Source of the DNA: Frankiales bacterium
GTDB lineage: Bacteria; Actinomycetota; Actinomycetes; JAFAQI01
Assembly (NCBI GenBank): GCA_019246495.1
Contig: JAFAQI010000244.1
Location: 1-5,018 of the forward strand
Length of the DNA stretch: 5,018 bases
Reading direction: 5' to 3'
A program made the position numbers and the translations under genes. Positions 1 through 5,018 of the stretch are shown piece by piece. Under the pieces are notes generated by a model. The model did not search any database. It was not told where the DNA came from and was given only the letters and a program-made list of their open reading frames with translations. The stretch's first letter is position 1; each line of letters starts with the position of its first letter.

Positions 1-214
1 CCGGAGACCGGGCCGGGATCTGGAAGATCGCGCTGCCGACGTCGATCTTCTCGGTCTTGGCCGCGATCCACGTGAGGACGGTCGCCGCGTCGTTGCCGTA
101 GGCCTCGGCGCACCAGGCCACCGAGAAGCCCAGGCGCTCGGCCTCCATCACCAGCTCGATGTTGTCCTTGCCGGACACGAGGCCCCAGTAGCCGATGTTC
201 AGGCCCAGCTTCAT
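1..214 (-). CDS. LLM class (luciferase-like) F420-dependent oxidoreductase, N-terminal part, cut by the window edge
   Basis: Only the first 71 residues are present; the rest lies beyond base 1. Translating the minus strand from the ATG at 214-212 gives a protein beginning MKLGLNIGYW, followed by ELVMEAERLGF, AWCAEAYGNDA and DVGSAIFQIPARSP. This is the opening of the luciferase-like TIM barrel: strand 1, then an 'EAERLGF' helix, the 'AWCAEAYG' strand and the 'GSAI.QIPAR' segment. Actinobacterial members of this family usually use reduced cofactor F420 for hydride transfer to a substrate. Substrate and cofactor cannot be confirmed from this fragment. The start is supported by a GGGAG box at 227-223, 8 nt upstream. 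The same box and start occur again 29 bp upstream, out of frame, as part of a tandem duplication. The gene is divergent from the aldo/keto reductase at 315. Family assignment is firm; the function is inferred. Confidence 0.88.
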   Translation of the reverse strand, partial: MKLGLNIGYWGLVSGKDNIELVMEAERLGFSVAWCAEAYGNDAATVLTWIAAKTEKIDVGSAIFQIPARSP

Positions 215-270
215 TGGCTCTGCTCCCGCAACCGCTGCTTCATTGGCTCTGCTCCTGCCCTGCGACCGCT
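208..270. repeat. Two-copy tandem duplication covering the oxidoreductase RBS and start codon
   Basis: Copy 1 is 208-236 (29 nt) and copy 2 is 237-270 (34 nt). The first 19 bases, gcttcattggctctgctcc, are identical at 208-226 and 237-255. The ends, GCAACCGCT at 228-236 and GCGACCGCT at 262-270, match at 8 of 9 positions. The copies differ by a 5-nt indel just after the 19-base block. On the minus strand each copy holds a purine-rich ribosome-binding box and ATGAAGC. The pattern fits a short tandem duplication followed by slight divergence. Confidence 0.85.
211..243 (-). CDS. Possible 10-codon upstream ORF (leader peptide) overlapping the oxidoreductase start
   Basis: Minus-strand reading from the ATG at 243-241 gives MKQRLREQSQ and then TGA at 213-211. 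Its stop overlaps the oxidoreductase start in an ATGA arrangement typical of translational coupling. It has its own Shine-Dalgarno match, AGGAG at 256-252, 8 nt upstream, better than the GGGAG serving the main gene. The ORF arises because the ribosome-binding and start region is duplicated in tandem with a shift that is not a multiple of three. It resembles no peptide I know, and its expression is speculative. It could be translated and hand ribosomes to the downstream gene, or be an unselected by-product of the duplication. Confidence 0.3.
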   Translation of the reverse strand: MKQRLREQSQ

Positions 271-302
271 TGTCGTTGCCGGGGACTATGCCATCCGGGC
301 AC

Positions 303-308
303 TAAGGT
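303..308 (+). promoter_or_regulatory. Candidate -10 box (TAAGGT) for leaderless transcription of the aldo/keto reductase
   Basis: TAAGGT fits the actinobacterial -10 pattern TANNNT and ends 6 nt before the ATG at 315, so transcription could begin at the start codon. No convincing -35 box is visible upstream, which is common for such promoters. Alternatively, the AAGG inside it (304-307), 7 nt before the ATG, is simply the ribosome-binding site. The same nine bases, CTAAGGTCG, precede the helicase gene at 2473-2481. Confidence 0.4.
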
Positions 309-314
309 CGGTTC

Positions 315-1292
315 ATGGAGCAGCGCCGGCTCGGTGACACCGGGCTCTACGTCTCCCGCCTCGCCCTCGGCACCATGACCTGGGGCCGCGACACGGACGA
401 GGACGACGCGTCCAGCCAGCTCAAGTCGTTCGTCGAAGCCGGCGGGACGATGATCGACACCGCCGACGTCTACGTCGACGGCGAGAGCGAGACGATCGTC
501 GGCCGCATGCTGCAAGGCGTCGTACGACGAGAAGACGTCATCGTCGCGACGAAAGCAGTGTCCAGGCGCGGCCAGGAACGCGACCGAGACGCGTCGCGCC
601 GACACCTGCTGACCGCGCTCGACGCGTCGCTGAAGCGGCTCGGCACCGACTACGTCGACCTGTGGCAACTGCACGCCTGGGACCCGAAGACGCCGCTCGA
701 GGAGACGCTCGGTGCGCTCGACACCGCGGTCGCGAGTGGACGCGCCCGCTATGTCGGCGTGTCCAACTACAACGGCTGGCAGACCGCCAAGGCCGCGACC
801 TGGCAGAAGGCGTGGCCGGGTCGCGCGCCGATCGTGTCGACGCAGGTGGAGTACTCGCTGCTGCAACGCGGTGTCGAGCGCGAGGTCGTTCCTGCCGCGC
901 TCGACCTGGGCATCGGGCTGCTCCCCTGGTCGCCGCTGGGCCGCGGAGTACTGACGGGCAAGTACCGCTCCGGCACACCGGCCGACTCGCGCGCCGCCTC
1001 GCCGGACTACCAGCGCTTCGTCGCGCCCTACCTCGACGATCGTGCGGGTCGGGTCGTCGGATCCGTGATGACCGCAGCCGACGGGCTCGGCGTCTCGCCG
1101 CTCGCCGTCGCACTCGCCTGGGTGCGCGACCGTCCGGGCGTCGTCGCGCCGATCGTCGGTGCGCGGACCGCGGGCCAGCTCAAGGGTTCGCTCGACGCGG
1201 ACGACGTCGTTCTGCCGGACGAGATCCGCGAAGCGCTCGACGACGTCTCGATGCCGGTGCTCGGCTATCCCGAGGCGGGCATGCGGCGCTGA
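315..1292 (+). CDS. Aldo/keto reductase
   Basis: This 325-residue protein has the usual length for a soluble single-domain aldo/keto reductase, an (alpha/beta)8 barrel that reduces carbonyls or oxidises alcohols, normally with NADPH. The catalytic tetrad is complete: Asp48 in MIDTADVY, Tyr53, Lys80 in VIVATK and His120 in LWQLHAWD. Other family marks are the opening RRLGDTGLYVSRLALGTMTWG, here split as RRLGDTGLYVSR and LALGTMTWG at residues 4-24, GVSNYNGWQ at 148-156, LLPWSPLGRGVLTGKY at 202-217 and the C-terminal cofactor-binding segment PIVGARTAGQL at 279-289. The chosen ATG gives the family's normal N-terminus and has AAGG 7 nt upstream, within a possible -10 box. The gene is divergent from the luciferase-like oxidoreductase, with 100 bp between the start codons, and is followed 6 bp after its stop by a large palindrome. 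Substrate is unknown. Family assignment is near certain. Confidence 0.97.
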   Translation: MEQRRLGDTGLYVSRLALGTMTWGRDTDEDDASSQLKSFVEAGGTMIDTADVYVDGESETIVGRMLQGVVRREDVIVATKAVSRRGQERDRDASRRHLLTALDASLKRLGTDYVDLWQLHAWDPKTPLEETLGALDTAVASGRARYVGVSNYNGWQTAKAATWQKAWPGRAPIVSTQVEYSLLQRGVEREVVPAALDLGIGLLPWSPLGRGVLTGKYRSGTPADSRAASPDYQRFVAPYLDDRAGRVVGSVMTAADGLGVSPLAVALAWVRDRPGVVAPIVGARTAGQLKGSLDADDVVLPDEIREALDDVSMPVLGYPEAGMRR

Positions 1293-1298
1293 CCGGCA

Positions 1299-1346
1299 AC
1301 TTGTCAGAACGTCGAAGGGCTATAGCGCCGCGAGATTCTGACAAGT
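1299..1346. repeat. 48-bp imperfect palindrome between the aldo/keto reductase and the methyltransferase
   Basis: The arms ACTTGTCAGAA (1299-1309) and TTCTGACAAGT (1336-1346) are perfect 11-bp complements. The self-complementary octamer GCTATAGC (1319-1326) has exactly the same centre, between 1322 and 1323. Inner bases 1312-1314 (TCG) and 1331-1333 (CGA) also pair, as do G1317 and C1328. Thus 19 of 24 half-site positions are symmetric. As RNA it could form a long hairpin with small internal loops and a UAUA tip. There is no U-run after it, but actinobacterial terminators often lack one. It could be the aldo/keto reductase terminator, a protein-binding operator, or one copy of a dispersed palindromic repeat. 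The symmetry is seen directly; the function is inferred. Confidence 0.8.
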
Positions 1347-2476
1347 CGCGGCTGCTCGAGGTTCTCGCCGATCCGGATGTTGGTGCCGCGGTCGACGATC
1401 TCGCCGCCGCCGAGCGGTTGCGGCAGCGATGGCCGGCCGACCTGGTTGCGGCAGCGACGCAACAAGCCGACCTGCGCCGGCACGCGACGGCAAAGTTTCC
1501 CGACGCGGACCGGTTGCTGTTCACCCGCGCCGGGCTCGAGCAGGCCACGACGGCAGCGGTCGCAGTTCATCGCGCGACGCGCTTCGCCGAGGTCGCGGGC
1601 AGCGTGCTCGATCTCTGCTGCGGCATCGGCGGCGACCTGCTCGCCATCGGTCGCCGGCAGCACGTGATCGGCGTCGACCGGGACGAGACGACGGCTCGGT
1701 ACGCCGCCCACAACGCCCGCGTCGGCGGCGCGAGTGCATCGGTCGTCGTTGCGGACGTCCATCACGTGCGGGTGCCGTCCGCGGGCGCCGTCTTCGTCGA
1801 CCCGGCACGCCGGACGGCCACGGCCTCCGGCGGGCGGCGGGGCGGCTACTCCCCCGACCTCGACTGGTGTCTCGCCCTGCCGGCGGGCCGCGTCTGCATC
1901 AAGGCCGCGCCGGGCATCGACCGCGCCCTCGTACCGCACGGGTGGGAGACCGAGTTCGTGGCCGAGGGCCGCGAGCTGAAGGAGGCTGCGCTCTGGTCCC
2001 CGGCTTGGGCGACCGGGGCGTCGCGCGCAACCGTGCTCGCCGGCGGAGCCGTCCACTCGTTCGTCGCCGATCACGACACCGGACCGGCAGAGGTGCGGCC
2101 ACCCGGCGGCTACCTCCTCGACCCGTCTCCGGCCGTCACCCGCGCCGGTGCGGTTGCCGACCTCGCAACAGCGCTCGGCGCCTGGCAGATCGACCGACGC
2201 ATCGCGTTCCTCTCCGCCGACCACCTGCTGGCCTCGCCGTTCGGCCGGTCCCTCGTCGTGGAGGCATCGCTTCCGTTCGGGCTGAAGCCGCTCGCGGCCG
2301 AGCTGCGAAGGCTGGACATCGGCTCGGTCGACGTGCGCCGCCGGGGGCTGGCGGGCGACGTCGACGAGCTTCGCCGGCGCATGCGACTGACCGGAAGCCG
2401 GCGGGCGACCGTCATCCTGACCCGCGTCGTCAACAGGCCGTGGACGTTCATCTGCGCCGACCCGCCGACCACCTAA
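1301..2476 (+). CDS. Class I SAM-dependent methyltransferase with C-terminal THUMP-like region
   Basis: With a TTG start at 1301 the product is 391 residues. The Rossmann methyltransferase core is clear: SAM-binding motif I VLDLCCGIGGDLL (102-114), the acidic residue ending strand 2, Asp126 in VIGVDRD, and the catalytic-region motif VFVDPARR (164-171). A later LPFGLKPLAAELRRLDIGSVDVRRRG-type stretch (about 324-349, then ELRRRMRL and ATVILTR to 375) matches the THUMP-like C-terminus of an actinobacterial family whose substrate I do not know. THUMP domains bind RNA elsewhere, so an RNA substrate is a reasonable guess only. The start is uncertain. Family homology appears to begin near residue 16, yet no ATG or GTG lies upstream in frame after the aldo/keto reductase. 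CTG at 1289 or 1352 are alternatives, and none has a good ribosome-binding site. The gene ends 10 bp before the helicase start, suggesting co-transcription. Confidence 0.85.
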   Translation: MSERRRAIAPRDSDKSRLLEVLADPDVGAAVDDLAAAERLRQRWPADLVAAATQQADLRRHATAKFPDADRLLFTRAGLEQATTAAVAVHRATRFAEVAGSVLDLCCGIGGDLLAIGRRQHVIGVDRDETTARYAAHNARVGGASASVVVADVHHVRVPSAGAVFVDPARRTATASGGRRGGYSPDLDWCLALPAGRVCIKAAPGIDRALVPHGWETEFVAEGRELKEAALWSPAWATGASRATVLAGGAVHSFVADHDTGPAEVRPPGGYLLDPSPAVTRAGAVADLATALGAWQIDRRIAFLSADHLLASPFGRSLVVEASLPFGLKPLAAELRRLDIGSVDVRRRGLAGDVDELRRRMRLTGSRRATVILTRVVNRPWTFICADPPTT

Positions 2477-2479
2477 GGT
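2474..2479 (+). promoter_or_regulatory. TAAGGT box: methyltransferase stop, helicase RBS and possible leaderless -10
   Basis: TAA at 2474-2476 is the methyltransferase stop. AAGG at 2475-2478 sits 8 nt before the GTG at 2487 and can act as its Shine-Dalgarno sequence. The full TAAGGT also fits the TANNNT -10 pattern and ends 7 nt before the GTG, so a separate leaderless transcript of the helicase gene is possible. No clear -35 element was found. Confidence 0.4.
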
Positions 2480-2486
2480 CGATCGG

Positions 2487-4472
2487 GTGAGCGAGAGCGA
2501 CACCACGACCTTCGAGGCGTTCTGCGCCAGCGGGTTGTGGCCGGGGCTGACCCGCCCGATGGCCGAGAAACTCGCCGCCGCGCACATCAACTCGCCCGAC
2601 GACGTCTCGGCCGACACGCTGGCGAAGGTCGAGGGGCTCACCGGCAAGAAGTTGGAGCGGCTCGCGAAGTCGTTCGTCGACGCCCAGCCGCGCTATGCCG
2701 TCGCCGAGATGCTGCACGCCGCCAACCTGCCGGTACGGCTCGCAGCCGGGGCGGTCGAGCAGCTCGGCTCGTCCGCGGCCGCCGTCCTCAGCCGCGACCC
2801 GTGGCGGTTGCTCGACACGATGACCGCGGCGACCGCGCAGCCGCGCGACGTCGACCGGTTCGCTCTCGCGACACTCGACGAGCGACCTGACAAGACCGAC
2901 AGCCGCCGCGATCGCGCGTTCACCGCGCATGTGCTCGCGCGAGCCAGCCGCGACGGCCACACCGTCCTGCCGGACGAGGTCGTCGTCGGCGCTCTCGCCG
3001 GCCTCGACGTGCCTGACCCGTCCGGCGCCATCGCCGCCGCGCTCGAAGACGGAGTCGTCACGGATTTTCCGTCGTACGACGCCGACGGCCGCGAGGTCCG
3101 GCTGCTGGGCCTGACGCGATACGCGATGGCCGAGGAGTCCGTGGCGGAGTCGTTGCAGCGGCTCATCGCGACAGCAGCGCCGATCGCGACCGCCGAGGGT
3201 GCGACATCCGTCACCGGCGGGCTCGATCCGGCACAGCGGGAGGCCGTGCAGCTGCTGGCAGAACATGGCGTCGTCGTGTTGCACGGCGGCCCCGGCACGG
3301 GTAAGAGCCGCACGGTCGCGGCGGTCGTGCAGCTGGCGACGGAGTTGCGCAAACGCATCGCGCTCGCCGCACCGACCGGTCGGGCAGCGAAGCGGTTGGA
3401 GGAGCTCGCCGGCCACGAGGCGACGACGCTGCACCGATTGCTCGGTGCACAGGGAAACTGGTCGAGCAGCCGCAGCGACGACGGCTCCGCAAGTGCGGCG
3501 TTCGGCGGTGATCGAGGCACGGCTGTCGAGTTCCTGCACAACGAGGCCTGGCCGCTCGACGCGGATGTCGTGGTCGTCGACGAGGCGTCGATGCTCGATG
3601 TCGAGTTGGCCTCGGCGCTGCTGGAGGCGTGCGCCGACGGGACGCACGTGCTGTTCGTCGGCGACCCGGCGCAGCTGCCGTCGATCGGTCCGGGCCGGGT
3701 GCTCGCCGACGTCCTTGAGTCCGCCGCCATCCCGGCCGTGGAGCTGACGATCCTGCATCGGCAGGACGAAGGCGGGACGATCGCGCGGCTCGCCAACGCG
3801 GTGCGTGGGGGCGACCTGCCGATGGTCGAGGATCCGACGCACGAGGTCGTCATCGTGCGCACGTCGTCGAGCCAGGACGCGGCGCGACGCGTCGTCCAGC
3901 TCGTCACCGACTCGATCCCGCGCGCGGTCGGCATCGAACCGGCCGACGTGCAGGTCGTGACGCCGGTCCACCGCGGACCGGCCGGCACGGTCGCGCTCAA
4001 CACCGCGTTGAAGGCGGAGCTCAACCCGCCGCCGGTCGACCGCGCGGCGGCCGGCTCGACGCGCGGTTTCGACGTCGGCGACCGCGTGGTCGCGACCGCC
4101 AACCATCTGGACGACGGCTTTGCCAACGGCGAGGTCGGTGTCATCACGTCGATCAAGGACGGCGCGCTGACGGTGGAGTTCGGCGGCGGGCCGGTGGTCG
4201 TGCCGCCGCGCGCGGTCAGCGACCTCGTGCACGGCTGGGCGATCACTGTGCACCGGGCGCAGGGCTCGGAGTGGCCGGCAGTTGTGTCGGTCGTGCCACC
4301 GGAGGCGGGCGGCATGCTCTCGCGGCCGCTCGTCTACACCGCGTGGACCCGCGCGCAGCGGCACTTGTCCGTGGTCACGGCGGCCGGCGCCGCGCTGCCA
4401 CGCGGCGTACGGGAGGTCGGAGCTCGGCCGCGGCGGACGAGGCTGGCCGCGTTGCTCCGCGGCGAGGGCTGA
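2487..4472 (+). CDS. RecD2-like superfamily 1B DNA helicase
   Basis: The 661-residue protein has all SF1 helicase motifs in order: LDPAQREAV near Gln250, Walker A GGPGTGKS (267-274, Lys273), motif Ia APTGRAAKRL (295-304), TLHRLLG (314-320), Walker B VVVVDEASM (Asp365-Glu366), motif III FVGDPAQLPSIGPG (390-403), ILHRQ (422-426), an SH3-like insert starting GDRVVA (531), motif V ITVHRAQGSEW (586-596) and motif VI YTAWTRAQRHLSVV (617-630). This matches the RecD2 group, ATP-driven 5'-to-3' helicases that act without RecB and RecC. Residues 10-110 look like helix-hairpin-helix segments (LTRPMAEKLAAA, KVEGLTGKKLERLA). The protein is shorter than typical RecD2 (over 700 residues), probably for lack of an N-terminal OB-like domain. 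A Ser/Gly/Asp-rich stretch (about 324-346) interrupts the region before Walker B. The GTG start follows AAGG by 8 nt. A role in DNA repair or replication-fork processing is inferred from the family. Confidence 0.93.
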   Translation: MSESDTTTFEAFCASGLWPGLTRPMAEKLAAAHINSPDDVSADTLAKVEGLTGKKLERLAKSFVDAQPRYAVAEMLHAANLPVRLAAGAVEQLGSSAAAVLSRDPWRLLDTMTAATAQPRDVDRFALATLDERPDKTDSRRDRAFTAHVLARASRDGHTVLPDEVVVGALAGLDVPDPSGAIAAALEDGVVTDFPSYDADGREVRLLGLTRYAMAEESVAESLQRLIATAAPIATAEGATSVTGGLDPAQREAVQLLAEHGVVVLHGGPGTGKSRTVAAVVQLATELRKRIALAAPTGRAAKRLEELAGHEATTLHRLLGAQGNWSSSRSDDGSASAAFGGDRGTAVEFLHNEAWPLDADVVVVDEASMLDVELASALLEACADGTHVLFVGDPAQLPSIGPGRVLADVLESAAIPAVELTILHRQDEGGTIARLANAVRGGDLPMVEDPTHEVVIVRTSSSQDAARRVVQLVTDSIPRAVGIEPADVQVVTPVHRGPAGTVALNTALKAELNPPPVDRAAAGSTRGFDVGDRVVATANHLDDGFANGEVGVITSIKDGALTVEFGGGPVVVPPRAVSDLVHGWAITVHRAQGSEWPAVVSVVPPEAGGMLSRPLVYTAWTRAQRHLSVVTAAGAALPRGVREVGARPRRTRLAALLRGEG

Positions 4473-4480
4473 CCGCGTCG

Positions 4481-4486
4481 TACCGT
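4481..4486 (+). promoter_or_regulatory. Candidate -10 box (TACCGT) before the DUF5703 gene
   Basis: TACCGT matches TANNNT and ends 8 nt before the ATG at 4495, inside the 22-bp gap after the helicase stop. A purine run GGAGG at 4488-4492 lies only 2 nt from the ATG, too close for a standard Shine-Dalgarno site. That slightly favours leaderless initiation, or translational read-on from the helicase, over ordinary ribosome binding. No good -35 box is seen at normal spacing. Confidence 0.33.
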
Positions 4487-4494
4487 TGGAGGCG

Positions 4495-4686
4495 ATGGAC
4501 TACGAGTACCAGCGCCTGACGCTGCCGCGCGGCACCAGCCGGCCGGTGGCGCAGCGGGTGCTGACCGATGCCGCCGAGCACGGTCACTGGGAGCTCGACC
4601 GCTTGCGGCTCTATCCGGACGGCACGCGCCGCGTCGTGCTGCGCCGCCGCATCCTGCGGGTCAAGTCGACGCTGACGACGGTCTAG
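4495..4686 (+). CDS. DUF5703 family small basic protein
   Basis: This 63-residue protein matches the pattern I know for DUF5703, a small uncharacterised actinobacterial family: an MDYEYQRLTLPRGTSR start, then VLTDAAEHGHWELDRLRLY (residues 22-40), PDGTRRVVLRRRILR (41-55) and a short tail. The hallmark is the EHGHWELDRLRLY.DG.R core. It is rich in arginine (12 Arg), with no signal peptide, membrane segment or cysteine. The alternation of hydrophobic and charged residues in both halves suggests a small beta-alpha-beta-beta fold, which is a guess. The ATG at 4495 is chosen because it gives the family N-terminus; the reading frame stays open upstream to 4282 only as a shadow of the helicase gene. 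Its stop TAG overlaps the M20 peptidase stop on the other strand. Function is unknown. Confidence 0.85.
   Translation: MDYEYQRLTLPRGTSRPVAQRVLTDAAEHGHWELDRLRLYPDGTRRVVLRRRILRVKSTLTTV
4683..4686. other. CTAG palindrome serving as both stop codons of convergent genes
   Basis: CTAG at 4683-4686 reads TAG on the plus strand (4684-4686), ending the DUF5703 gene, and TAG on the minus strand (4685-4683), ending the M20 peptidase. This is directly visible and depends only on the two reading frames, both supported by family matches up to their ends. Confidence 0.9.
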
Positions 4687-5018
4687 CAGGCCGCGAGGAA
4701 CCTCGACAGGGCGCGTACGCCGAACTGCAGCCCGTCGATCGGCACCCGCTCGTCTACGCCGTGGAACATGCCGCTGAAGTCGAGCTCGGCCGGCAGCCGA
4801 AGCGGTGAGAAGCCGAAGCAGCGCATGCCGAGCTCCGAGAACGACTTCGCGTCCGTGCCACCCGACATGCAATAGGGAATGCAGCGACCTTCCGGGTCCT
4901 CGGCGAGGATCGCGGCGTCCATCGCCGCGACGAGATCGCCGTCGAAACCGGTCTCCACGGCGATCTGCCGCTGCACGAGCTCGATCGCGACGTCGGGGCC
5001 GACGACCTCCTCGACGGC
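4683..5018 (-). CDS. M20-family metallopeptidase, C-terminal part, cut by the window edge
   Basis: The last 111 residues are present; the gene begins beyond base 5018, so the GTG at 4976 is an internal valine codon rather than the start. Residues upstream of it (GPDVAIELVQ) continue the frame to the window edge. The fragment shows the M20 C-terminal signatures YCMSGGTDAKSFSELGMRCFGFSPLRL, split here as YCMSGGTDAKSF and GMRCFGFSPLRL, followed by DFSGMFHGVDERVPIDGL. The histidine of FHGVDERV (codon at 4763-4761) is the expected last metal ligand of the family. M20 enzymes are cytosolic zinc peptidases or amidohydrolases such as carboxypeptidases and dipeptidases; the substrate cannot be told from this part. 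The gene converges on the DUF5703 gene with a 4-bp overlap, leaving no room for a terminator between them. Confidence 0.92.
   Translation of the reverse strand, partial: AVEEVVGPDVAIELVQRQIAVETGFDGDLVAAMDAAILAEDPEGRCIPYCMSGGTDAKSFSELGMRCFGFSPLRLPAELDFSGMFHGVDERVPIDGLQFGVRALSRFLAAC

Noticed and set aside
240..866. 208-codon minus-strand open frame ending beside the oxidoreductase start
   Set aside because: It is mostly antisense to the aldo/keto reductase and has no recognisable domain. Only its last bases coincide with the duplicated start region.
662..1300. Possible long N-terminal extension of the methyltransferase through the aldo/keto reductase gene
   Set aside because: The frame stays open but its product there is arginine-rich and resembles no domain. 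The aldo/keto reductase in the other frame has an intact catalytic tetrad and full length.
1301..1326. Standard sigma-70-like promoter in the palindrome (TTGTCA and TATAGC)
   Set aside because: The spacing is 14 nt, shorter than the usual 16-18, and the same pair appears on the other strand because of the symmetry. I therefore do not annotate it as a promoter.
1304..2647. 447-codon minus-strand open frame opposite the methyltransferase
   Set aside because: Its composition is typical of antisense GC-rich frames, and the plus strand carries clear methyltransferase motifs.
2448..4364. Very long minus-strand open frames opposite the helicase (also 2693-4315)
   Set aside because: They are antisense shadows of a high-GC gene. 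The translations are arginine- and alanine-rich or serine-rich, low in complexity and match no family, while the plus strand has every helicase motif.
4282..4494. Upstream extension of the DUF5703 frame
   Set aside because: The extra residues overlap the conserved helicase C-terminus (motif VI) and are not DUF5703-like. The ATG at 4495 gives the family N-terminus.
1..5018. Mobile element, CRISPR array, tRNA, rRNA, defence or toxin-antitoxin system
   Set aside because: I found no transposase-like protein, regularly spaced repeat array, tRNA-like cloverleaf or defence-related domain. The coding genes all fit known chromosomal families.

Overview
The window is high-GC DNA (roughly 70 percent GC by eye) with strong G/C bias at third codon positions. 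The gene content points to an actinobacterium. It has an F420-type luciferase-like oxidoreductase, a small DUF5703 protein of a kind I know from actinobacteria, and TANNNT boxes a few bases before start codons, as in actinobacterial leaderless transcription. I cannot name the genus.

Layout. The N-terminal part of a luciferase-like (LLM class, probably F420-dependent) oxidoreductase runs leftward off the left edge. A 100-bp divergent region separates it from a rightward aldo/keto reductase. This region carries a tandem duplication of the oxidoreductase ribosome-binding site and start codon, which creates a 10-codon overlapping upstream ORF. Three further rightward genes follow, closely spaced: a class I SAM-dependent methyltransferase with a C-terminal THUMP-like region, a RecD2-like superfamily 1 DNA helicase, and a 63-residue DUF5703 protein. 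The DUF5703 gene converges on an M20-family metallopeptidase that enters from the right edge. The two stop codons share one CTAG palindrome.

Between the aldo/keto reductase and the methyltransferase lies a 48-bp imperfect palindrome. It has perfect 11-bp arms and a GCTATAGC core centred on the same dyad axis. No ATG or GTG start for the methyltransferase lies nearby, so its 5' end is the least certain gene boundary here.

Working together: the two redox enzymes are divergent and may share a control region. The methyltransferase and helicase are 10 bp apart and probably co-transcribed, though no shared pathway is evident. I see no phage, transposon, CRISPR, toxin-antitoxin or tRNA/rRNA content. 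The coding content looks like ordinary chromosomal genes. The unusual material is in the gene junctions: the duplicated start region, the dyad, the repeated TANNNT-to-start arrangement and the shared CTAG stop. No stretch over 300 bases lacks a gene.
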